From: a bacterium
GTDB lineage: Bacteria > Bacteroidota > Bacteroidia > Flavobacteriales_D > Crocinitomicaceae
DNA: 64,000 nucleotides
Assembly: GCA_024742305.1 (NCBI GenBank)
Contig: JANSYQ010000007.1
Span: forward strand, 1-64,000
Reading direction: 5' to 3'
In this document: positions 7,901-16,187 of the stretch, in pieces
Numbering within the stretch: position 1 is the stretch's first letter
Layout: each line of letters starts with the position of its first letter
The notes under the pieces: generated by a model
Seen by the model: only the letters and a program-made list of their open reading frames with translations
What the model was told of the DNA's origin: nothing
Database searches by the model: none
Made by a program: the position numbers and the translations under genes

Positions 7901-9435
7901 TACTTCAACAATGTCGTCATCGACACCTTCTCCCCAATAATCTGCGCTAATTGATCAATAGCAACGCGTTCTTGCTCCATGGTGTCACGGTCTCGAATCG
8001 TTACCGTATTGTCTTCCAAAGATTGGTGATCTACCATGATACAATAAGGTGTTCCCATCGCATCTTGAATTCTGTATCGTCGTCCTGCAGCGCCTTTTTC
8101 GTCGTAAATACAGTTGAAATCAAACTTTAACGTATCCATGATTTCGCGTGCTTTTTCCGGAAGTCCATCTTTTTTGGTCAATGGCATCACAGCAACCTTG
8201 TATGGCGCAAGTGCAGGAGGTAACGAAAGTACCGCTCGTTGTTTGCCTTCTCCTAAGTCTTCCATTTTGTAAGAACTGCTCAATACAGCCAAGAACATAC
8301 GGTCCAGTCCGATGGATGTCTCAATGACAAACGGAACGTAGTTTTCATTCAATTCTGGGTCGAAGTATTGTAATTTTTTGCCGGAGTGCTCCTCGTGTTG
8401 TTTCAAGTCGAAATCCGTACGCGAGTGAATTCCTTCCAGCTCTTTGAAGCCCATTGGGAAATTGAATTCGATATCTGCCGCTGCATTAGCGTAATGCGCC
8501 AATTGAATGTGGTCATGGAAACGATAATTGTCCTCTCCTAATCCCAGTTTCTTGTGCCAATGAATGCGCTGCTCTTTCCAGTACTCGTACCACTTCATTT
8601 CCTCTCCCGGACGAACGAAGAACTGCATTTCCATCTGCTCAAATTCACGCATGCGGAAGATAAACTGACGTGCAATGATCTCATTTCGGAACGCTTTACC
8701 AATTTGCGCGATTCCAAACGGTACTTTCATACGCCCCGTTTTCTGCACATTCAGGAAGTTCACGAAAATACCTTGTGCTGTTTCAGGTCGGAGATAAATC
8801 TTGGAGGCATCACCCGCAACAGAACCCAACTCTGTAGAGAACATAAGGTTAAATTGGCGTACTTCTGTCCAGTTTTTAGATCCGGAGATCGGACAAACAA
8901 TCCCTAGGTCCATGATGAGGTTGTAGACACCTTCCAAATCACCATTTCCTAGTGTTTCACGCATACGATTTTCGATGTCTTCAATTTTCGCTTGATTGCG
9001 CAACACGTTAGGATTTGTTGCTAGAAACTGCTCTTCGTCAAAATCGTCGCCAAAGCGCTTCTTTCCTTTCTCAACGTCTTTTTTGATTTTGTTTCGGTAC
9101 TTTTCCATGTGCTCTTCAATCAACACATCGGCACGGTAGCGCTTTTTGGAATCTTTGTTGTCGATAAGAGGATCGTTAAAGGCATCCACGTGACCCGACG
9201 CTTTCCAAGTATTTGGATGCATGAAGATCGCCGCGTCAATTCCAACGATGTTTTCGTGCATTTGAACCATGGCTTTCCACCAGTACGACTTGATGTTGTT
9301 CTTCAACTCCGACCCCAATTGACCGTAGTCGTAAGTCGCTGAAAGTCCATCATAAATCTCCGATGAAGGGAATACAAATCCGTACTCCTTCGCGTGGGAA
9401 ATAATGTCCTTTAAATTGTCCTCTTTTTGTTCCAT
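7900..9435 (-). CDS. glyS: glycyl-tRNA synthetase (alpha2 type)
   Basis: A 511-residue class II synthetase that charges tRNA-Gly with glycine in the cytoplasm. It has class II motif 2 (FRNEIIARQFIFRMREFEQMEMQFF region), motif 3 (GLDRMFLAVL) and a C-terminal anticodon-binding domain (KVAVMPLTKK onward). Length and N-terminal FVFPSSEIYDG fit the single-chain dimeric form, not the alpha2beta2 form. The start at MEQKEDN is preferred over one six codons upstream because a TACCTTTG box lies four bases before this ATG. The B-box gene follows with a one-base overlap. Confidence 0.97.
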   Translation of the reverse strand: MEQKEDNLKDIISHAKEYGFVFPSSEIYDGLSATYDYGQLGSELKNNIKSYWWKAMVQMHENIVGIDAAIFMHPNTWKASGHVDAFNDPLIDNKDSKKRYRADVLIEEHMEKYRNKIKKDVEKGKKRFGDDFDEEQFLATNPNVLRNQAKIEDIENRMRETLGNGDLEGVYNLIMDLGIVCPISGSKNWTEVRQFNLMFSTELGSVAGDASKIYLRPETAQGIFVNFLNVQKTGRMKVPFGIAQIGKAFRNEIIARQFIFRMREFEQMEMQFFVRPGEEMKWYEYWKEQRIHWHKKLGLGEDNYRFHDHIQLAHYANAAADIEFNFPMGFKELEGIHSRTDFDLKQHEEHSGKKLQYFDPELNENYVPFVIETSIGLDRMFLAVLSSSYKMEDLGEGKQRAVLSLPPALAPYKVAVMPLTKKDGLPEKAREIMDTLKFDFNCIYDEKGAAGRRYRIQDAMGTPYCIMVDHQSLEDNTVTIRDRDTMEQERVAIDQLAQIIGEKVSMTTLLK

Positions 9436-9439
9436 GGCG

Positions 9440-9447
9440 CAAAGGTA
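9440..9447 (-). promoter_or_regulatory. -7 box TACCTTTG for glyS
   Basis: On the minus strand TACCTTTG fits the Bacteroidota -7 consensus and ends exactly four bases before the glyS ATG, which predicts a transcript with essentially no leader. No clear -33 element is seen. Confidence 0.5.
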
Positions 9448-9496
9448 AAACAACCGTGTTTTTGAAACGCTATTTATTGGAGTTTTTTATGTTGGA

Positions 9497-9554
9497 GAGA
9501 AGAGAAAGGTAAACGTTAAGAAGTGAATAGTGAGAGGTAAGAAGTGAAATGTGA
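9497..9554. repeat. 58-bp purine-rich repeat, copy A
   Basis: This 58-base stretch aligns without gaps to 10148-10205, with about 48 of 58 positions identical. It is rich in GA and contains internal echoes of AAGAAGTGAA about 20 bases apart. The two copies lie in direct orientation on either side of the DHFR-like gene. Confidence 0.85.
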
Positions 9555-9589
9555 GCTGGTTCATCCATCACCAAATTCTTCCTTTTCAT

Positions 9590-10126
9590 TCAATGCATCT
9601 TTTCGAATCTACTCTGAGATACTTGACCAAGAAGGTGTTTTGTTTCCACACACGTGAACTTTTGGGGTTCCTCTAATTCTCCAAACAACGGAGTTCCACC
9701 ACCGAGTAATATGGGGATTTGTGTGATGATCATCGTGTCAATTAATCCTTCTTTGAGGAAACTTTGGGTGGTAGATCCTCCGTCAATGTACAAGCTCTCG
9801 TGACCGATGGAGTGAATCGTAGTCAATACACCTGTCAAATCACCATTTATCAAAAATGCTTTTCCTTCGTATTTTTCTGGAATATCTTTCAAAGAGTTAC
9901 TCAGCACGAAAACAGGCTTAGAGTAGGGCCAATCTATGTCAAACGAGCAAACAGTTTCAAAGGTTTTTCTCCCCATTAATAACGCATCAACCTCATCCAT
10001 AAACGAGTTGTAGCCCATGTCATCACCTTCGGGATTGGGAACGCTATGCAGCCAATCAATACCTCCGTTTTTATCTGCAATGTAACCGTCGATACTGGTG
10101 GCAATGAAAACTTTGTTCGTTGGCAT
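9590..10126 (-). CDS. DHFR-like (RibD C-terminal family) reductase
   Basis: A 178-residue cytoplasmic protein of the dihydrofolate reductase-like superfamily (RibD C-terminal branch). It shows the N-terminal VFIATSIDGYIADKNGGIDWL, MGRKTFE near residue 51, YIDGGSTTQSFL with the nucleotide-binding GG, and IPILLGGGTPLF. Such stand-alone proteins are probably NADPH-dependent reductases; the substrate is unknown and this is unlikely to be the main folate reductase. The gene is flanked on both sides by copies of a 58-bp repeat. Confidence 0.9.
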   Translation of the reverse strand: MPTNKVFIATSIDGYIADKNGGIDWLHSVPNPEGDDMGYNSFMDEVDALLMGRKTFETVCSFDIDWPYSKPVFVLSNSLKDIPEKYEGKAFLINGDLTGVLTTIHSIGHESLYIDGGSTTQSFLKEGLIDTMIITQIPILLGGGTPLFGELEEPQKFTCVETKHLLGQVSQSRFEKMH

Positions 10127-10147
10127 GGTTGGATTGTGTTTTTTGGT

Positions 10148-10205
10148 GAGAAGAGAAAGATGAAGAGTAAGAAGTGAACGGTGAGAGGAAAGAAGTGAAA
10201 GATGA
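10148..10205. repeat. 58-bp purine-rich repeat, copy B
   Basis: Direct-orientation partner of 9497-9554 (about 83 percent identical, no gaps). It lies just upstream of the DHFR-like gene, next to the terminator hairpin of the MBL/rhodanese gene. Confidence 0.85.
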
Positions 10206-10211
10206 TTTTAA

Positions 10212-10252
10212 AAAAGGGAGATGATGATCCTTTCAATCAACTTCTCCCTTTT
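10212..10252 (-). terminator. terminator after MBL/rhodanese gene
   Basis: A perfect 10-bp stem (AAAAGGGAGA at 10212-10221 and TCTCCCTTTT at 10243-10252) with a 21-base loop. On the minus strand the second arm runs into a T tract, as expected for a rho-independent terminator downstream of the gene ending at 10275. Confidence 0.75.
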
Positions 10253-10274
10253 CATTTTTCTTTTTGACTTACTC

Positions 10275-11672
10275 TCAGCCCCGCTTCACTTGCGTAGGAC
10301 AAACAAAATCTGTTTTCGGAATATTTGTTTTCAAAATCTCAGACATTCCTCCGAGGATATTTGTCAGGTTTGTGTAGCCATTTTGCATAAGCAAAGAAAT
10401 AGCGATGACACTTCGATACCCACCGGCACAGTGCACATGGTAATGCGTGTTTTTATCCAAATCATCCATGTTGTCGTTCAGGTAATCCAGCGGGTGATGC
10501 GTTGCGCCGTCTATATGCTCTGCTTCCCATTCTCCCGGTTTGCGCACATCAACAATGTTCAAATCGGCGTGCGTTCCTTCAATAGATTGTGCAGAAACGC
10601 TATCGATGCTGTTCAAAGTTCCATCCCATGCGTCAATTCCTCCCTTGAGGTAGCCCACGGTGTTGTCGTAACCAACACGTGACAAACGCGTAACTGCCTC
10701 TTCTTCTTTTCCTTCCGGAACAACCAATACGATTTTCTGATCGATGTTTTCAATCAGAGCGCCTACCCACATGGCGAAGGTTCCGTTCAAGCCGATGAAC
10801 AATGAGTTTGGAATGAATCCTTTCACGAAATCATGCTCGGTACGAACGTCAAGGATCAAGGCTCCGTCGGCAACTTCTGCTTTAAATTCTTCAACAGAAA
10901 GCCCGCGATTCCCTTTGGCAATGACTTGATCAAAAGAATCGTATCCCATTTTATTCATCACTGCATTTTTCGGGAAGTACTGCGGCGGCGGTAAAATACC
11001 TTCTGTCACCTCCTTGATAAATTCTTCCTTGGTCATGTCTGCACGCAATGCGTAGTTCGTCTGTTTTTGCTCGCCCAGCGTTCCTACGGTTTCGCTGCTC
11101 ATGCTTTTTCCACAAGAAGATCCGGCACCGTGCCCCGGGTAAACCGTAATGGAATCCGGCAAGGTCATGATGCGGTTACGAAGCGAATCGTACAACATTG
11201 CTGCCAAATCCTCTTTCGTAAGATCCGTTTTAATGGCAAGATCCGGTCGACCAACATCACCCAAAAACAGTGTATCTCCCGTAAAAATTGCCGTTTCCTT
11301 TCCTTCTTCGTCTATCAAAAGGAAAGTCGATGATTCCTGTGTATGTCCGGGCGTGTGCAATACTTTAATCGTCACATCACCAATTTTGAACTCCTGATTG
11401 TCTTCAGCTATAATTGCATCGTATCCAGGATTTGCCATGGGTCCGTAAACGATGGCTGCACCCGTTTTCTGTGCTAGGTCGACATGACCGGAAACGAAAT
11501 CTGCGTGAAAATGCGTTTCGAAAATATATTTGATCGTTGCGCCGTTGTCAGCTGCCATTTTGATGTAAGGAGCCGTCTCGCGAAGTGGATCAATAATAGC
11601 TGCCTCCCCATTACTTTCGATGTAATAGGCCGCTTCAGCTAAACATTTAGTATATAATTGCTCTACTATCAT
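10275..11672 (-). CDS. MBL-fold / double-rhodanese protein (persulfide dioxygenase-like)
   Basis: A 465-residue cytoplasmic fusion. Residues 1-240 are a metallo-beta-lactamase domain with THFHADFVSGH (53-63), HTPGHTQES and GDTLFLGDVGRPDL, the pattern of ETHE1-like persulfide dioxygenases, which bind one iron and oxidise glutathione persulfide to sulfite. Two rhodanese domains follow. In the first (about 255-350) the active-site Cys is absent (VVPEGKEEE). The second (about 360-455) has it in HCAGGYRS. The fusion would couple persulfide oxidation to sulfur transfer. A hairpin terminator follows and the 58-bp repeat lies beyond. Confidence 0.9.
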   Translation of the reverse strand: MIVEQLYTKCLAEAAYYIESNGEAAIIDPLRETAPYIKMAADNGATIKYIFETHFHADFVSGHVDLAQKTGAAIVYGPMANPGYDAIIAEDNQEFKIGDVTIKVLHTPGHTQESSTFLLIDEEGKETAIFTGDTLFLGDVGRPDLAIKTDLTKEDLAAMLYDSLRNRIMTLPDSITVYPGHGAGSSCGKSMSSETVGTLGEQKQTNYALRADMTKEEFIKEVTEGILPPPQYFPKNAVMNKMGYDSFDQVIAKGNRGLSVEEFKAEVADGALILDVRTEHDFVKGFIPNSLFIGLNGTFAMWVGALIENIDQKIVLVVPEGKEEEAVTRLSRVGYDNTVGYLKGGIDAWDGTLNSIDSVSAQSIEGTHADLNIVDVRKPGEWEAEHIDGATHHPLDYLNDNMDDLDKNTHYHVHCAGGYRSVIAISLLMQNGYTNLTNILGGMSEILKTNIPKTDFVCPTQVKRG

Positions 11673-11757
11673 AATTCTTAGATTGTTAGTACAAATATCG
11701 TCAATCTTCTACGCTTAAAAAGTGACTTTTGTCACACTTCTACGCTTCATTGACTTC

Positions 11758-12357
11758 CTAACGAAGTGTTGTGTTGATTTGATCGATGTAATTTAAGATG
11801 CGTTCCTGTCCAAATCCTGACACGCTGGAAGTGGTGAAAACAGGTGGTAATTCCTCCCAATACTTCAGCATTTCCTTTTTGTATTGAGCCAAGTTCTTTT
11901 GTAGTGCAGAACTGGACAGCTTATCAATTTTGGTGAAGACCATGGAAAAAGGTAATCCTTTCTCTCCGCACCAATTCATGAACTCCAAGTCGATTTTTTG
12001 GGGTTCCAAGCGCGCATCCAACAAAACGAAAATATTGGTTAGTGTTTTGCGCGTAGTGAGGTACTCCGAAATGAATTTTTCCCACTTTGCCCGATTCGTT
12101 TTCGATGTCTTCGCATAACCGTACCCAGGTAGGTCCACCAAGTACCAATCTCCATTGATAATAAAGTGATTGATAAGCTGTGTTTTACCGGGTTTTCCGG
12201 AAGTTTTTGCCAGTTTTTTGTTGCCCGTAAGCATGTTGATCAACGAGGATTTACCGACATTAGAACGACCAATAAAGGCGTACTCAGGAAGTCCGTCCGT
12301 TGGACATTTAGCTACCTCCGTATTGGAGATCACGAATTCAGCTGATTGCACTTTCAC
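11758..12357 (-). CDS. engB: ribosome biogenesis GTP-binding protein EngB/YsxC
   Basis: A 199-residue TRAFAC GTPase. G1 is GRSNVGKSS (30-38), G3 is DLPGYGYAK (75-83) and G4 is TKIDK (near 142-146); the T of the G2 loop lies in the [10 protein letters not shown] segment. Known members are needed for assembly of the 50S ribosomal subunit. Length is normal. The start codon is GTG (reading [10 protein letters not shown]), with a TACTTTTG box 13 bases upstream. Confidence 0.96.
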   Translation of the reverse strand: MKVQSAEFVISNTEVAKCPTDGLPEYAFIGRSNVGKSSLINMLTGNKKLAKTSGKPGKTQLINHFIINGDWYLVDLPGYGYAKTSKTNRAKWEKFISEYLTTRKTLTNIFVLLDARLEPQKIDLEFMNWCGEKGLPFSMVFTKIDKLSSSALQKNLAQYKKEMLKYWEELPPVFTTSSVSGFGQERILNYIDQINTTLR

Positions 12358-12370
12358 GATCTTTTTTTGT

Positions 12371-12378
12371 CAAAAGTA
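12371..12378 (-). promoter_or_regulatory. -7 box TACTTTTG for engB
   Basis: TACTTTTG on the minus strand matches TAnnTTTG and ends 13 bases before the GTG start of engB, giving a very short leader. Confidence 0.45.
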
Positions 12379-12515
12379 CCATTTTTCTTTCCTGTGACTT
12401 GGTAAGAATTCCCAAGAAGTTATGAAATTTTAGCTTGTTTTTGTCAGGTTTCGATCAGGGAAAACTTGTTTTAACGTTCGTATACAAGTATTTTTGAACT
12501 GTAATTTCGGAGGTT

Positions 12516-13052
12516 ATGAAAAAAACACGATTTATTTTGGCAGCATTGCCAGTCGTATTAGTGACTTTGGTTCTGTCTTGTAGTGAGGAAGCGCCAAAAG
12601 TGCGAATCGAAAAAGGAGATGATGAGAAGAAGGAAATGGGTGCTGAACTTCCGAATGTTAAGGCCGATCGTCTTTTGGTAGTAGATCTTGAAGGGATGGT
12701 TTGTGAAATGGGTTGCGGCGGAACGATTCGCAAGGAGTTGTACGCCTCAAATGCCGTGAAGGAAGTATCCTTCGACTTTGATGAAGAAAGAACCGTCGAC
12801 GTGGCCAAAGTGGCGTTCGATAGAAACAAGATTTCAGCTGACAAAATCGTTGCGATCATCGCGGCAGCGAATAAGGGGCAATTTACAGTGATCAATACGC
12901 GCTCAGAGCCTTACTTAGATACGGCTTCGGATAAGCAGGAAGAAACTTCTAGCTTGGAGGAACCAAAAAAGGAAAAGCGCGCGGTAGCTATCAAAACGTC
13001 ATCACATTCTTCGTTAAGCAGCGGATTCTTTGATTTATTCTCTTGGTTCTAA
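12516..13052 (+). CDS. heavy-metal-associated domain lipoprotein
   Basis: A 178-residue lipoprotein. The signal peptide ends in VTLVLSC, with Cys22 as the lipidated residue. Residues 50-120 resemble an HMA (heavy-metal-associated) domain: LLVVDLEGMVCEMGCGGTIRKEL, where the usual CxxC is replaced by CEMGC (Cys spaced by three). The rest of the fold (VKEVSFDFD, AKVAFDRNKISADKI) fits. It probably binds copper or another soft metal ion in the periplasm. The tail is rich in Lys, Glu and Ser and ends in a hydrophobic GFFDLFSWF. A GGAGG sequence lies just before the ATG, one of the few clear Shine-Dalgarno sites here. Confidence 0.87.
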   Translation: MKKTRFILAALPVVLVTLVLSCSEEAPKVRIEKGDDEKKEMGAELPNVKADRLLVVDLEGMVCEMGCGGTIRKELYASNAVKEVSFDFDEERTVDVAKVAFDRNKISADKIVAIIAAANKGQFTVINTRSEPYLDTASDKQEETSSLEEPKKEKRAVAIKTSSHSSLSSGFFDLFSWF

Positions 13053-13100
13053 AACCTATTTTGGCACAGACTGCCAACCGAACATCCTTGAAAAAATACT

Positions 13101-13862
13101 ATGAAATTATATTATCGTGAGCTGGGAGAAGGCGATCCGATGATCATCTTGCACGGATTGTTCGGATTTTCTGACAACTGGCAAACACACGCTAAGAAAC
13201 TGGCAGAGTACTATCGTGTCATTCTCGTAGACCTCCGTAATCACGGTCGTTCCGATTGGAGCGATGATTTTTCCTATGAAATTATGGCGGATGACGTTCT
13301 AGAACTCTGCGATGATTTGGAGTTGGAGGATGTTGTGCTGGTTGGACACTCCATGGGCGGGAAAGTAGCCATGCACGTCGCTGAAAAACGCGAAGAGCTG
13401 CTAAGGAAGCTGATCATCGTGGATATGGGGATCAAAAGTTATCCCATGCATCATGAGCATATAATCGCTGGAATTAAGGCGGTGGACATAGAAAACCTCG
13501 ATGCGAGAAGCGAAGCTGAAGATCAACTCGGTGCCTACATTGAATCGGAGGGTGTGAAGCAATTTCTTCTCAAAAACATGTATTGGAAAGAGAAGGGGAA
13601 GCTGGCGTGGCGAATGAATGTCGCAGTTTTGGAGCGTGAAATGCCGAACATTCTCAGTGGATTTAAAGCGGATGAAATTTTCACTCCAACACTATTTATT
13701 CGAGGAGCAATGTCCAATTACATCCTAGATGAGGACATCCGCTCGTTGGAAGTACAATTCCCTGATATGGAATTAGCCACTATTGAAAATGCGGGTCACT
13801 GGGTGCATGCCGAGGCGCCCGAAGAGTTTCAAGAAACGTTGTTGGGATTTAGTTTGCGGTAG
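13101..13862 (+). CDS. alpha/beta hydrolase
   Basis: A 253-residue alpha/beta-hydrolase fold esterase, close in layout to YbfF-type enzymes. Residues 15-24 (ILHGLFGFSD) form the oxyanion region, VDLRNHGRSDWS follows, the nucleophile elbow is GHSMGGK with Ser at about 86, and the catalytic His lies in NAGHWVHAE near the C-terminus; the acid is probably in the RGAMSNYI to EDIRSLEVQFPD region. No signal peptide, so cytoplasmic. It lies 48 bases after the metal-binding lipoprotein gene and could be cotranscribed. Confidence 0.92.
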   Translation: MKLYYRELGEGDPMIILHGLFGFSDNWQTHAKKLAEYYRVILVDLRNHGRSDWSDDFSYEIMADDVLELCDDLELEDVVLVGHSMGGKVAMHVAEKREELLRKLIIVDMGIKSYPMHHEHIIAGIKAVDIENLDARSEAEDQLGAYIESEGVKQFLLKNMYWKEKGKLAWRMNVAVLEREMPNILSGFKADEIFTPTLFIRGAMSNYILDEDIRSLEVQFPDMELATIENAGHWVHAEAPEEFQETLLGFSLR

Positions 13863-13930
13863 CAAAAATTGCATGTTGAGCGGGTGACTTTCGTTTCGAT
13901 ATTCACCCTCCGCCTGCGGCACCTCCCTTA

Positions 13931-13952
13931 TATCTCGACAGGCTCGATAACC
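13931..13952 (-). repeat. REP-like palindromic core (single copy)
   Basis: The reverse complement reads GGTTATCGAGCCTGTCGAGA plus TA, closely matching the cores at 51517-51544 and 51600-51627. It contains the internal palindrome TCGAGCCTGTCGA-like arms and sits in the 174-base gap between the hydrolase and the DUF1573-vWA gene. An ATTCACCC word also found in the other copies lies about 30 bases away at 13898-13908. Confidence 0.75.
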
Positions 13953-14036
13953 GGGAAGAGGGGTATCAAGTGGGGCAATTTTTCGTTTCTTACGTAACAA
14001 ATTCCGATTCGGCGCGTTTTTTGAATAAGAACAATT

Positions 14037-15440
14037 ATGCGATTTTTACTCATCCTTATTACCATTTTCTGCGGTTTGCAGCTGCAGGCCCAAGTCACCT
14101 TTGATAAAACCAAGCACGATTTCGGTGATTTAGAGGCGTACGATTTCCGTTTTGTCGATATCCTTTTAACCAATGAAGGACAAAAGCAAGAATGGATTTT
14201 GAGTGTAAAAAAGCCGAATGAAGTCGTGTATATCAACTCAGGATCCATCATAGAAAAGGACAGCACGGTGATTCTGCGCTTGCAAGTGAACCCTCCGGGT
14301 AAAGGGCGATTTTCTTACAATGTAGAGGTGTTCACGAGCGATAGAAATGAACCCGTTCGAATCAAACTCACCGGAAACCTGAAACAAACCGATCAAAACG
14401 ATGTCTCCTCATTTACTTCCTGTCCCAACTTCAATGAACGTCCGGGAGGGAAAGATCCCAATGCCTTCGATTTGACGGTTGTCACCATTGATAAAGAAAC
14501 GCGTGAAACGTTGAATAAATCCACCGTTAGTCTGATACAAAATGGGCAGGATGTTTGGACGGAACACACGGATCGTAACGGGAAGATCAAGAAAGAAGCC
14601 ACCTTGGGATTGAGTTATTTCTACGCCACTCACGAAGGGTATTTTCCAGAGGAGCTGGGCGCATATATCAATTTCAAACGAAACTACTTTGTACTGGAAT
14701 TGGAGCGCAAGCCGGAAGAAATAGTTCCAGTGCCTGTTCCTACGCCGGATACCATAATTTTAGCCGAAATTCCGCCGGAAGTAATTATCGAGGTAGAAGA
14801 TCATATAGAAACGGACACTACAACGTATGTTGCCGAAGTTCCTCCGGCTTTCGAAGAGTTAGATGATGATGATTTCACCAGTCAAAACTTCAACCCGATT
14901 AATGTAGTGTTTGTATTGGATATCTCGTCCTCAATGAAGGATGCAGATAAAATGGAATTAATGAAATATTCCCTTTTCCAATTGACGGACATGTTACGTC
15001 CACAAGACAAAATGGGTATCGTTACTTACTCCACCAGTACGAATGTTCTGCTTCCTCCAACAAGCGGTTCTGATAAATCGGAGATCAAAGAAAAAGTGGA
15101 AGATTTGAAAGCCTCAGGGTTCACTGCAGGAGGAAAAGGAATCAAATTGGGATATAAGCAAGCCAGCCGAGCAAAGATTGAAGGTGGAGTAAATCATGTG
15201 ATTATCATTACCGACGGTGCATTTAACCGAGACTCCGACGACTACCAACGTTATGTAAAAAAATACGCTCGAAAGGGCATTCACTTATCTGTGGTAGGAA
15301 TTAAAAATAAGGAACGCGACAAAGCGCAAATGGAATATGCAGCCGAGCTAGGGAAGGGGCATTATGTGCCCATTTTTGGACTGAGTGATGCGAAGCGCAA
15401 TTTAAAACAGGAAATTCGTGTTTTGACGTACAAGCATTGA
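14037..15440 (+). CDS. DUF1573-vWA fusion secreted protein
   Basis: A 467-residue exported protein. A signal peptide (residues 1-18, ending LQLQAQ) is followed by an Ig-like DUF1573/ASH-type domain (about 19-120: FDKTKHDFGDLEAYD, VDILLTNEG, VNPPGKG). Next is a carboxypeptidase-regulatory-like beta domain (about 140-220), a Pro/Glu-rich linker, and a von Willebrand A domain (about 285-460) with an intact metal site: DISSSMK (MIDAS), the FTAGGKGI Thr, and ITDGAFN. vWA domains bind partner proteins through the metal. The combination suggests a periplasmic or cell-surface binding protein; partners are unknown. Confidence 0.85.
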   Translation: MRFLLILITIFCGLQLQAQVTFDKTKHDFGDLEAYDFRFVDILLTNEGQKQEWILSVKKPNEVVYINSGSIIEKDSTVILRLQVNPPGKGRFSYNVEVFTSDRNEPVRIKLTGNLKQTDQNDVSSFTSCPNFNERPGGKDPNAFDLTVVTIDKETRETLNKSTVSLIQNGQDVWTEHTDRNGKIKKEATLGLSYFYATHEGYFPEELGAYINFKRNYFVLELERKPEEIVPVPVPTPDTIILAEIPPEVIIEVEDHIETDTTTYVAEVPPAFEELDDDDFTSQNFNPINVVFVLDISSSMKDADKMELMKYSLFQLTDMLRPQDKMGIVTYSTSTNVLLPPTSGSDKSEIKEKVEDLKASGFTAGGKGIKLGYKQASRAKIEGGVNHVIIITDGAFNRDSDDYQRYVKKYARKGIHLSVVGIKNKERDKAQMEYAAELGKGHYVPIFGLSDAKRNLKQEIRVLTYKH

Positions 15441-15486
15441 CACATTCAGTGAAGGGGGTATAAACCTTTGATTGAAGGAAAAAACC

Positions 15487-15508
15487 AAGAGGAGACGAAT
15501 CCCCTCTT
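15487..15508. terminator. terminator hairpin between convergent genes
   Basis: AAGAGG (15487-15492) pairs with CCTCTT (15503-15508) across a 10-base loop, followed by TTAGCTTTTT on the plus strand and preceded by AAAA, so it can stop transcription from both sides. It ends at the stop codon of the convergent small gene. Confidence 0.6.
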
Positions 15509-15717
15509 TAGCTTTTTACGATTTGAAGGTCGTTGCGCTCTAGGTAAACTAGGAAGTTTTTCAAGCTCACTTGAGAGGTGCGCTGCTCCTCACGCATGTG
15601 GCGCAAGTACCCTTCGATTACGGAGTAATTTGAACTTCCGTTGCTAGTGCCCGGAACTTTATAAACTACATCTTTCGTTTGTCTCAATTCATTCAATGTG
15701 CGTCTTTTAACTTTCAT
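15508..15717 (-). CDS. small basic protein, unknown
   Basis: A 69-residue, basic, soluble protein (MKVKRRTLNELRQTKDVVYKVP...). No signal peptide, membrane helix or zinc motif. The central SNYSVIEGYLRHMREEQRTSQVSLKNFL segment looks helical and could form a small helical or DNA-binding bundle, but no family was recognised. The ATG, size and a terminator at its stop support a real gene. About 160 bases with no visible feature separate it from the next minus-strand gene. Confidence 0.6.
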   Translation of the reverse strand: MKVKRRTLNELRQTKDVVYKVPGTSNGSSNYSVIEGYLRHMREEQRTSQVSLKNFLVYLERNDLQIVKS

Positions 15718-15878
15718 AATAAATACTTATGGTATAAAATACAATAAGTAAATTTATGAATTTTTCGGGATATTCAAAAACTTGTGCTAAAATTTCCTTG
15801 AATTTTCGTGATAATTGAAGCTATTCGAGCTATCCATCGAGTAAATCATCATTTTCGGAAGACGTTTCTTGGGAATCT

Positions 15879-16187
15879 TCAGCAACACGGTAATAATTTC
15901 TTCGTGGGGTTTTTCTCGTAGCGAATGGTAATTTTTAAAATGATAAAAATCACCGCGTTGATGGCAGAGTGCACCAATACATACTCCGGATAACGAATAA
16001 AAACGATGAAACCTTCTTTGCGTTCAGCAGGAAAGAAGTTCCAATGCACGATGAACGCAACAATAGGAACAGCAACGAAAAACAATGCGGAGATGGGATG
16101 AATTTTTTTGTCAGCAAGGTTGACAATGATCAAAACGAGATTGCCCAATATCAATGCGGGCAGAATTATATAAGCAAGGAAAAACAC
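15879..16187 (-). CDS. three-helix membrane protein
   Basis: A 102-residue hydrophobic protein with three membrane segments (about 2-24, 31-52 and 68-88) and a basic tail. No family was recognised. Its ATG shares one base with the stop of the LD-carboxypeptidase gene, so it is the second gene of that transcript. Confidence 0.7.
   Translation of the reverse strand: MFFLAYIILPALILGNLVLIIVNLADKKIHPISALFFVAVPIVAFIVHWNFFPAERKEGFIVFIRYPEYVLVHSAINAVIFIILKITIRYEKNPTKKLLPCC

Noticed and set aside
14357-14365. GTTCGAATC as a tRNA T-loop
   Set aside because: It lies inside the DUF1573-vWA gene and has no acceptor or anticodon stem around it; no tRNA gene was found in the window.
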